A DNA stretch of 64,000 bases, taken from assembly GCA_963854835.1 (NCBI GenBank), contig OY978525.1, positions 31,891,253 to 31,955,252 of the forward strand, in the 5' to 3' direction. The translations under genes and the position numbers were made by a program. This DNA is from Megamerina dolium. Its lineage: Eukaryota > Arthropoda > Insecta > Diptera > Megamerinidae. The notes under the pieces were generated by a model. The model saw only the letters and a list, made by a program, of their open reading frames with translations. It had not been told where the DNA came from and ran no database searches. This document shows positions 12,160-21,511 of the stretch, piece by piece (positions within the stretch are counted from its first letter, which is position 1; each line of letters begins with the position of its first letter).

Positions 12160-12501
12160 ATACACTTAGGCCAGAAAGGCCCATTGTGATACCATCGAGC
12201 TTCTCTTCCAATACTGTTGTGCGTGTTAAATTTGGACAGTATGAGAAGGGACTTGTATTAGCCGATTCCGAACGGCAACCCTTGTGACATCACTTTAACT
12301 TAGTTTTACCACAGAGCTCTTTTAAGAAGCATTTGTGGTAAATTGTTACCGCCGGAAGAATTGCCAATTGCTTGCCGACAGGTGGGTACCGTTCGAAAGA
12401 AAAATCTTTTCGATATTAAGATTTGTTATGCTTCAGCTGGGGATTGAATCCTCAAGCTACAGATCAGAAGGCCAACACACTAACCACTGAGCTACGGCAC
12501 C
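12160..12501 (-). repeat. tRNA-derived SINE, copy 3
   Basis: A nearly full-length copy with its tRNA-like head at the right (GAGCTACGGCACC ending at 12501). It lies directly against the 5' untranslated part of a mariner relic, so it probably inserted there. The 3' part (12160-12200) is diverged and no clean target duplication is visible. Confidence 0.8.
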
Positions 12502-13500
12502 CTCATCGCTGAAGTGTAAACAACATAGTATCTGTTTGCTCTGAAAATGTCAACTTTTGTATCGTATAATATGTTTTTGAGGGCAGTTTTACTTCATTAC
12601 TTCAATATGAAGAAAAAGGCTGCCGAAAGTCATCGTATTTTAGTGGAAGTTTATGGTGATCATGCTTTAGTTGGACGAACGTGTCAGAAGTGGTTTGTAC
12701 GATTTAAAAATGGCAATTTTGATTTGGAACCATTTCAAAATGGCAAATGCAAGATAAAATCACAAAAATACTTGGAGAATGACTCAGCCAACCATTTGTC
12801 ATCGTTTAAACGCAATGGGATTGAACCGAAGGGTAGGAAATTGGGTGCCGAATGACCTGAAGTCGAACGCCATTTTGTCATGGGTGAACAACTGCTCCAA
12901 CGGCAAAAACGAAAAAGGTTTTATCATAGAATTATGGCTGGCGATGAAAAGTGGGTCGATTATGATAATTCAAAATGTCTCGCAGCGTATGGATACCCCG
13001 GCCGTACCTCTTCATCGACAGCCAAGCTGAATATTTATGATGGAGCCAGTTGGATGTGGTGTATTCTGAGTTGTTGAACTCGTGTCAGACGATCACAGGC
13101 ATTCTCTACCGACGACAATTGATGAGCTTGGGCCGAGTATTGGGAGAAAAATGGCCGCAATATGCCAATAGATACGACGAAGTTATTTTGCAGCATGAAA
13201 ATGTTAGGCCACATGTTGCGGCGCCCGTTAAACCGTACTTAGAAACGATCAAATGGGAAGCTCTACCTTGCACGCCGTATAGCCCAAATATTGCTCCTTT
13301 CGATTACCACTTGTTTCGATCGATGACACACGGTCTGTAAGAATAACGCTTCCATTCTTACGAATATGCTAAAAATGGGGTTGATTCTTGGATTGTCTCA
13401 AAATATGTCGACTTTTTCCGACGCGGAATCCGTATGTTGCCAAAGACATGGGGAAAACGTAATGGCTAGCGACGGACAATACTTTGAATATTGAGTGTAT
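12502..13500 (+). pseudogene. Mariner transposase relic
   Basis: Starts at ATG 12547 with a mariner N-terminus (VLLHYFNMKKKAAESHRILVE and FKNGNFDLE). Frameshifted pieces follow in the right order: ICHRLNAMG, RVGNWVP, FYHRIMAGDEKWVDYDN around the first catalytic Asp, VILQHENVRPHVAAPV (Asp of the usual HDNARPH replaced by Glu), YSPNIAPFDYHLFRSM with the third Asp, and DGQYFEY at the end. At least three frameshifts and the D-to-E change mark it as dead. It belongs to the same family as the relics at 2.65-3.35 and 30.0-30.96 kb. Confidence 0.85.
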
Positions 13501-13975
13501 ATCCAATTTTACACAATAAAATTTCAATTTTCGAAAATAAACCGCACTCCAATAACACAAATATTATGACGCTCTTAGGTGCTATCCAAAATCTAAAACC
13601 CGAGCAGAACAAACCGAGTAAATGAAATAACTGTTTGGACAAACTGCCTGGTCCTAAATCAAAAAACTTTGACATAAACTCAATGTATTTTTCTAAAGTT
13701 TTCAACAAATTCATAGGTTTTCAAAATAGCCCATACTCCAAAGTACGTAAAAACTTGAATTAACCAATTAAGAAGGCAACCCTTGTTTTTGTAAAGCCAC
13801 TAAAGTCAGCTGTTTAGTCACAATAGTTTAAACCTTTTGCTCAATTTTAATCGTTTTTGAAAATGTTGTGATTTCCCTGTGAGTTCCCTTCATGCGTTTC
13901 ACCGCTTCCTAGGGTCTGTATTAATAATATCCTATAGGATTGGGATCAGTTAGTGCCATATCAGAGGCTGAAAAG
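13501..13975. other. No gene seen
   Basis: Short ORFs on the minus strand here have no recognisable product. This may include the mariner 3' flank. Confidence 0.4.
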
Positions 13976-14376
13976 ATACGCATACAGATATAAATGTTTA
14001 ACTAACTGTTCGGTCAGAATGCAATGGATATTTTTCCACCTACAAATTAGCTGCTTTTTCACCTTTTATAATGATATAGCGTAAAACTAAAATTCAAGAA
14101 TTATTGTGGACAGAACTCAGATTTCGCGTACACAAGACGAAGCAAAATGACAATGGAAGTACCAACACAGCTAGGGGAGCCTTTTCGATTTACGATTTTT
14201 TTTGCTTCTATTTATATTCGATTTTCATAAAGATTTTCTTAAAAATGTTCATACGATTTTAATAACAATTTCATGTGAATATGAAAATGTATATTTCAAA
14301 ATTTGAAAAAGTAACTATTTTCTAGGTGGAAAAATATCCACTGTATTCTGATCGAACAGTATATCTGTATTCGTAT
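13976..14376. mobile_element. MITE-like element with about 60-bp inverted repeats
   Basis: The left end (ATACGCATACAGATATA, then after a 13-bp insertion CTGTTCGGTCAGAATGCAA and TGGATATTTTTCCACCTA) is matched in inverted orientation by the right end at about 14317-14376, with few mismatches. The interior is short and non-coding. No clear target duplication was identified, so the superfamily is unknown. Confidence 0.7.
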
Positions 14377-17170
14377 TAAAAATAATTTAACTGCTGTCTA
14401 GCTTGTATTTAATATTCAATCTGTGGAATCAGGGTAATCACGTTAAATCAGGGTCAAGGTCAAGGTCAAGGGCATGGTCCAAAATTTGGTCTTGTTCTTA
14501 TATATGCCTTGACAATTGACTTCGCCAACTTTCAACTTCGTAGCCGCCTTCGTTTAATTTATGCAGGACTGGCCTTTGAGAATGCCTTTGATTGTATCCA
14601 TATAGACTGCCTGTGTCATTACTTTCAATGTGATTATTGTAAAGAAGAAATAGCTATGTTATATCAATTGCAAATAAATTCTCCAATGGAATTATTATAC
14701 ATTTTGTAATTGATTGAATCTTTGATATACTACAACTGCCTTTGTTACTCTACTAGATTTTTCAAAAACTTTTTCGAACATCCGATATTAATAGAGCTAA
14801 TAAAGAGTTACCCATTGCACTATTAGGCAAATAATTGCTCGATTTTTACATACCCAATTAATAGGCACCTACAATGAACGTATTTGTTTGAAAATAAATA
14901 AAAACTAAGCATTTTTGGACAATGCTGTTGTAATTATACGTAATAATTCTCTGTGTCACTTAATGCCATCGATTTTAATTGCTTTAACATAGAAGAAGTG
15001 TCCATGCAATTTTCTACAATATCAATTATTTTTATGATCTTTCAGTGCTAGTAAATGTAAATACATGGTGTCAAAAAAGTACCTGGAATTTATAATTTAA
15101 GCCTTTCGCTTAAATTATATTTAAATTTTGTTTCCTTTGGAAAGTTGGCAACACTGTTCTCTACTCTGGTGCGACTTTATCAGTTTTTTTTCTCAAAATT
15201 TACCACTTCAATTGGAACACGTTTTCAGTCCATAGAAACTATAAAATAAAAAAAATGTCTATTGGTATTTTGAAGCAGAAAAAAGTATTGCGCATTATCA
15301 AAAATAGAATATATGTGCTTGATGTAAAAATGAAGCATTATGGACCGTATGGGCTATCAAGGACTGAAAACTTCTTTAAAATTGAATTTTAAAATTATGT
15401 GGCGCCTCGATTTTTTAACCGTTTTTTGTCAGTGATGGTTTGTTCGAAAGTTTATGATACTGACAACACTGTAAGCATCGACACTTGAGTGACGCTGTGT
15501 ATTTTCTGATATTTATTTGCCACTAAAGCAAAGCGTGCATTTTTGTGCTTTTATTTTGTTTGAAAAACTCTTGTTGGAGACGTAAAATAGAATTTAATAA
15601 TAAATTTGGGTTTAGATTGAACAACAACAAAATTATCATGTTGACTTTCATAATTCTTGTGGAGAGCAATGAAAATACAAAAACAGTGCATTTTTTCGAA
15701 AAATGGGAACATTAAGAACATCTTTTTTTATACTGTATTTAGCATTTTTCTTGGTTTTTTTAATTTCTTTTGTCATGTTTGATGTTTTTATTAAACTATA
15801 AACTGCTAGATGGTGTTTTGTCAGTTTTTTCCATGCTTTTCATATTTTTCTGTATTTTGCCATTAAATTTGCCTAAAGCAGTCTCAAGATGATTTAGATG
15901 TATCTATCACATCTAGTTTTGAACTTTTCCTATCGTCACTTCGTCTTACTAAACCACCAGTAAGTGGTCGAGAACGACAATTCAATGTACAAGCGTACAG
16001 CGGAAGACTTAAGTGTAATTGTACCTCAGCCAGGTCCATCTAGACTTGGTGGCCGTCCCAGAAATACGGGAAGACAACACCGACGTTCCGTTCATATTAA
16101 GAAAACGAACTTGTTTCATGCAGCGCCTATCTTGTTATTGAAAAAAAAAATTTGTTTTGCATTATTTTCATGTTTTTAATATATAAATCAATTCGATTTA
16201 TTCATTTAAATCTGATTTTTAAATCAAATTTCTTCTATTGGTCCTTATTGCTCCACTTTCAATTTTCTGAAAAATCGAGGTTTTTCAAAGAGATGTCTAT
16301 TAAGATCGAGCAGAACATCTTTTTTCTCATGAATCGAAAGTCGATATACACTTACTTATAAACCACCGTAGCACAAGAATTTTTATGGTCACTTTCTTAC
16401 TTTTCAATACTTACTTACTTACTTACTAAAAAATTTTCCGGGGCACTGAGCGAGTTTCTAAAACTTCAAACGCGTTTATCTCGAAACGACATTTTGTAAA
16501 CTGGTGGTACATATCACGCTTGCAGTTTTCAACCGATTTTGATGAAACCTTGCAAAATTATCGAGAATTTAATTCTGCATCGAAATACTGGATGGGATTT
16601 TTGATATTTTATGATTTGGATTTTTAAAGCACGATTTTGAGGCAAATTTTACAGGTAAAAAATTAACAATTTTTTATAAATAGCCACCATTTTCGTAAAA
16701 ATTTCGCGAAATTATATGGAGAATAACCTGCCTATCTAACTTTTGTTCCAGATTCACTTTCCAAGGGTCCAGATGTCCCACCGATGGGGAAAACCGGGCT
16801 GGAGGGGGGCTACGCGACCTGGTGCAGGGTCTACAGGGAGCCCGAGATCCAAGCAAAAAAAATTTACATTTATTGTAAAAAAGATAACTAATAAAATCAT
16901 ATAAAACATTTTATCATTGCAAGTTGTTTTAATGCTGAAAAAAAATTCCGAAAATACTTTACTTTCCGACAGCTTAAGGTGGTCTTCCCCTTAATGCCCC
17001 ATTTTACGGTAATTATTTGATTTTATTGACAATATTCCAAAAACTTTTTGACACAATATATACTATTTAAAAAAAAAACTCAAGCACTAAACTAATATCA
17101 ATGATGGATTTGTGGTATGAGTTAGTATGATTTTGCCATGGAATTGTTAAACATATTTATCCTTTGTTAG
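14377..17170. other. Long gene-free region
   Basis: No gene could be supported in 2.8 kb. A short (GGTCAA)n stretch lies at 14450-14470 and an (ACTT)n tract at 16409-16426. Near 15964-16120 is a short open stretch with a PGPSRLGGRPRNTGRQHRR-like basic peptide of unknown origin. Around 16440-16990 the sequence has oddly less AT-rich patches and ends near a TTAAGGTGGTCTTCCCCTTAA palindrome-like motif (16973-16993). That motif resembles the ends of the TTAA-bounded elements at 50.5 and 61.1 kb, but a partner end was not found. Confidence 0.4.
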
Positions 17171-17187
17171 TATACTCCTATCATATT

Positions 17188-17561
17188 AAAAAAAAAAAAA
17201 TAAATATGTGGCACTTAAAGCCCCAAAGAGCTCATTGGCCGAGCTTCTCTTCCATTACTGTTGTGCGTCTTAAGTTTTGGACAGTATTAGAAGGGACCTA
17301 CTTATTTTAGCCGGTTCCGAACGGCAGAACACTTGTGACATCACTTTTTCTGAGCTTTGTCACAGAGCTCTTTAAGAAGCTTTTTCATGGCAAGTTGTTA
17401 CTGTCGGAAGAATTGCCAATTGCTTGCCGACAGTTGGGTACCGTTCGAAAGAAAAATCTTATCGATATAAAATTTGTTAAGCATCAGCCGGGGATTGAAC
17501 CACGACCTACAGATCAGAAGGCGAACACACTAACCACTGAGCTACGGCACCTTATACTCCT
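17188..17561 (-). repeat. tRNA-derived SINE, copy 4 (complete, with 17-bp target duplication)
   Basis: A complete element. The tRNA-like head is at the right: A box TAGCTCAGTGG (complement of 17534-17544) and B box GGTTCAATCCC (complement of 17491-17501). On the element strand the 3' end is an oligo-T tract (A-run at 17188-17200 on the plus strand). A perfect 17-bp duplication, TATACTCCTATCATATT, flanks it at 17171-17187 and 17562-17578, showing target-primed integration. It is very similar to the copy at 60.5 kb. Confidence 0.9.
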
Positions 17562-17578
17562 TATACTCCTATCATATT

Positions 17579-19231
17579 GCCTTTGTTTAATTTATCCACT
17601 AGAGATTATTGTGGTACCTAATAATATCAATTAAATAGAAACGATTTTATCGCCTTTTAACTATGTCTCTTGGGTAAAGATTTTATACACTTATTTGAAA
17701 CGATTTTGGACTCTTCAGTTGAAACAATATATGTATAATATTGATTGGTAGCATGTAGTACGTAAACTGATTATGTTAAAAGTTGTTGGTCTTTTTAAAA
17801 GCAATTCAATTTAATACAAATATAATAACTTCAGTATTACTGAAGCTCAATTAGCCTACACTATTACAGAGAGCCAGACAATCAAGTACAAAATATATAG
17901 AAAAAAAAATTCGATATAATTATGTTCTTGTGTGCAAAGTTGGAAAATATACATTCGCAACATATTGTTGAATTGGAGATAGGTGTGGTGATCATCTGAT
18001 TTTAAGCATTAGCACCTAGTCGCTTGTAAAAACTAATCTTATGTGTTAAATTTCAGTTGAATTCCATTATAGAATATTTTTGTGCAACAAGTCAGAAAAC
18101 ATATACTCGCAACATATTTTTGTATGGGAGATAGGTGTGGTTTTCGCCCGATTACTCCCATTTTCAAACAAATTCACTGGAGTGTAAAATATAACTTGTG
18201 TTTCAACTAAATTTTTGGATATTATGCTGAAAAAATATTAACAATCTATATTCGAAGGCATAGTTTTGTATGGGAGTCGGTGATTGTGCGTCGTCTTTTA
18301 AATCATTATGTCTGACATGACTGAAGCTTATTCACTATTTTAATGTTTCTAAACACTCAACGATTTTTTTTTTAGTTAATTTCTCTATATCAAGTACCAC
18401 AAAATTATAATTTCTTATTTTGCTATAATTATTGATACTTCTTATTACATTTCATTTTTCAGCTTTCAAAACTCTCTGAACAATTCGATGAACCAGATCT
18501 AAACCTAAAAAAAAAATAGGTCCAATTATGTACATATGTGACAATAAAATAAATTCTAAGAACGTCCTCGACAGCTCAAATAATTTGAAAAAGCATCTAA
18601 GTGTAATAAACAGAAATTTCATTAAAAAATTAAAATATATCAATACAGCGCACGTAATAAAATTACGTATCATTACATACCGCACTTGTAAGAACTGAAG
18701 AGTTCCACATCCATTGCATTCCTATTGTAAATAATCAACATTGACTATGAATGAATTTATAATATAATAAAAGGTACTAAAATAAAAGTGTCATAAACCT
18801 TATAATTGTATAGGATTTGTTATGTTCATCGTATGTCATTGCATTGATAAGAGATAACCGCCCATTTTAGCGCAGTCAGTTGTCTATCAATTGCTTTGCC
18901 TATTGATGAAAATGCTGTAGGACGCAACCACATTCAATTTTTAACGCTAGAATTGCGCTTATAGAAACTTGTATTAAGTAGTCTTCAAAAATTGCCATAA
19001 ATATCCATATGCTTCTCATTTCATCATCTTCTATCTATAAACTAAATTTACATTTGTATTTCGAATGAATGGAACTTTAATAACAAAATCAGTACATTTT
19101 GAATATTTTGTTCGAATAATCAATATAAAAGATTAATAGAATAATATCAATTATTTGTATAATTTGAATTTTTATAAATAATAATTTCATTAATCATAGA
19201 ATTCTTTAATGTAATCTTTTAGCTAAACTGA
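17579..19231. other. Gene-free region with short type B array
   Basis: From about 17930 to 18310 there are about three diverged repeats of a module containing TTGTATGGGAGATAGGTGTGG. They are like the arrays at 36.8 and 55.8 kb. The rest is AT-rich. A 77-codon hydrophobic minus-strand ORF at 18452-18685 was considered and not accepted as a gene. Confidence 0.5.
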
Positions 19232-20579
19232 TTACATCGTTTCAGTAAGAATTCGCAGCTGCATTAAAACTGTAACTTTTACAATTGCTGTTAGCAAATA
19301 CGATAAACCCAATTCTCGATTGAATTCCAACAGACCCCATACACGATATTTCAATTTATTGCAACGTAGATGATTAGAAAATATTTGCAACTGCAAAGAA
19401 AAAATGGATGAGAGCAAAACAAAAGAAATACTGATAGAGATATTGAAAATTTTTTGAAATTCAAAATAATTTACATACTGTTTGTGATATTTCTGAAAAT
19501 CTGCGCAATTCCAAGAATTCATTAAACTCGCGCAACACTTGCCCAGTTTCATTGCATGCATTTAGAATACCGTCAATAACAGATACCAACAGCCAGAGAT
19601 CCAGATAATAAAATATCATCACAATAGTGCTATTTATATTACCAATTATATTGACTTCAGTATAACCGCATAGCATTATAATTGCAAGATATATTGTATT
19701 CACATAAGCCGCATATATTTTCAGCATTACAATAGCAGCCGGTGTATCGAAAATTCGAAAGAATCGTTTCGTCATACGATAGCAATTGTAATGCAGTGCT
19801 GCCAGACTGTCTATATGACGAAGCAATTGTTTTGCTTCTAGTACTATATCATTATCAAAGTCGATGCTGCAATTGTTTACACGATGTAACAATTGGTGTA
19901 ATTGCTGCAAAATTTCACGCATTGTCATATTTATATAAACAAATTTTTCGTATAATGCACATAGCATATAAAAGTATTGATTCATTGCTGCCAATGTAAT
20001 GTGACTCAATATGAATATGTTGAAAATTAGTAATAAATATTTCGATTCACGATTCGAATTCATTGTGAAGAAAGTACACATGATAGATATTTTAAAAGAA
20101 ATGAAAAATATACATTTCCAAATTAAATAACAATTAATACGATATATAAAATAGACTTTCTCATTAACACGATTGCCACCACCAATTGTCTCATATACTT
20201 TTTGAAATTGTTTATATTCTTTCATATAATCCATATGCGTTTTGAAATAGTCAACTAAAGCTTTACGATTATACCATGTCTGCCATAATATCGATAGATA
20301 TGTCAAAACACGAAGAGCATTCATTACTGCTCCGGTCCAAAGTACTATTGCGCTTCCACTCATAAACGTTTCCTTAGCGATATTATATGTATGAGTAAAG
20401 GGCAATATAGTCAGAAATCCAAAATGTATAATTAGCGAATAAACCAAATATATTTTTGACTTTAGAAATTTTACTTGTTTCAAATTCATTGGTGCCGGCA
20501 ACAGTCCGATTAACAGCGAATGATAATAGGATAGCAATAGGGTCAGTCGTACCAAATGCTTTAAGTGTGATTTCTTCAT
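19232..20579 (-). CDS. Gr-B: Gr22-like gustatory receptor, intact
   Basis: A 419-residue receptor from two exons: 19479-20579 and 19232-19390, joined over an 88-bp phase-0 intron (donor GTATGT, acceptor TTCTTTGCAG). Start Met 20579 gives MKKSHLKHL and aligns with Gr-C, Gr-D and Gr-E. The segments suit the insect Gr fold with an inner N-terminus: an N-terminal LLPAPMN motif, then hydrophobic spans near residues 43-63, 82-103, 150-172, 183-210, 280-305 and 315-338, and the last in exon 2. CNETGQVLREF precedes the splice site and YRVWGLLEFNREL precedes the last span. Exon 2 carries the weak family ending VKVTVLMQL, in place of the usual TYxxxxxQF. It probably detects a tastant in sensory neurons; the ligand cannot be read from sequence. 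No defects were seen. Confidence 0.9.
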
Positions 20580-21045
20580 TTTTCACTCTCTAATACTTAT
20601 TCGAATTTTCCTACTAATAAAACAGTACACTCTTGAGACGATAACCGACTAGAAGTGATCAAATCATACACAGCTTATGTGTATACACGTGTCTGAATTT
20701 TATATGCTTAATTTAATTACCATTGCCGTGTTTATATACCGAACAAAGGAGGATACATATTTAATCATATTGACCCAAATGCTTGCACGTACGTGGATAC
20801 AGACATTATTGTACCTATATGTATTTAAGAATGTGTTGAGTGACTTCGTGAATCGTTGACATAAACAATTGCATCCACTAAATAAGTAAAACTTTAATAT
20901 TTATGGCGTCTTCATATTTAGAGTTTTACTTAATCACCTACTATCGTAAATTCTTGTGGGTTTAAAATTTTTTAGTATTAAAATATAGGGAACATATTAA
21001 TTATGACATAATTTTTCGCTTTTTATTAATTATAATTGTATATAT
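20580..21045. other. Gr-B upstream region
   Basis: AT-rich, with no gene. It ends at the ATAT target site (21042-21045) of the LTR element. Confidence 0.5.
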
Positions 21046-21482
21046 TGTAACGAGTATCGATAGTTGATTACTCATCACTATTGTGACTGACACTATTGGC
21101 AGCATCGAAACGAATGTCAACAAATAGAAATAAGCGATAACCAGAACAAGCCAACGAGAAAGGAAGAGAAGAATCTCGATAACGGAAGATTCTGGGGTGT
21201 TGCCAACAGAGTATAAATAGAGCCAGTGTTGAGAAGAAAAATCAATCGAATTCCGAACGTGATTGCGAAAACTTTGACACAGAGGCAAAAGTTGCAAGTA
21301 CATTAGAGTGTTATTGTAAATAGTTGATTGTAAGCAGAGTTGTTTGTAAATAGAAATTATTAAATAAATTGTTGCTGTATATAGTTGTATAAAATAAGTG
21401 TTGCAGTTATCATTAACAGAATCCAGTGATCGAACAAGGTAATTCAAATAGAATTAAACGTTCACAGAATAAAAACGTAACA
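21046..21482 (+). repeat. 5' long terminal repeat
   Basis: 437 bp beginning TGTAACGAG and ending GTAACA. It contains a TATAAATA box at 21212-21219, in the position expected for the element promoter, and AATAAA at 21363-21368, which could signal polyadenylation. It differs from the 3' LTR by a 4-bp insertion/deletion near the GTATATA stretch and by very few base changes (for example GTTTGTA versus GATTGTA). Confidence 0.95.
21212..21219 (+). promoter_or_regulatory. TATA box of 5' LTR
   Basis: TATAAATA within the 5' LTR, repeated at the equivalent place in the 3' LTR. It is the likely core promoter for the full-length element RNA. Confidence 0.6.
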
Positions 21483-21484
21483 AT

Positions 21485-21500
21485 TGGTGTCAGAAGTGGG
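21485..21500 (+). other. Primer binding site
   Basis: TGGTGTCAGAAGTGGG begins 2 bp after the LTR. It starts with TGG, complementary to a tRNA CCA end. Its sequence fits the 3' end of a fly leucine tRNA as I remember it; the identity should be confirmed against tRNA genes. Confidence 0.8.
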
Positions 21501-21511
21501 ATTCTGTAAAG

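Noticed and set aside
15060..15100. CATGGTGTCAAAAAAGTACCTGG as a transposon end
   Set aside because: No inverted partner was found downstream.
16430..16993. Possible TTAA-bounded element
   Set aside because: Only one possible end (TTAAGGTGGTC) is present; no matching inverted partner was found.
17490..17561. tRNA-like sequence
   Set aside because: A and B boxes belong to the SINE head, with an irregular cloverleaf; not a tRNA gene.
18452..18685. Hydrophobic 77-codon minus-strand ORF near Gr-B
   Set aside because: A receptor relic was considered but no residue pattern of the Gr family could be aligned.
21001..21447. 148-codon minus-strand ORF across the 5' LTR (and its counterpart at 24394-24804)
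   Set aside because: It is antisense to an LTR and is explained by the repeat; no domain is recognisable.
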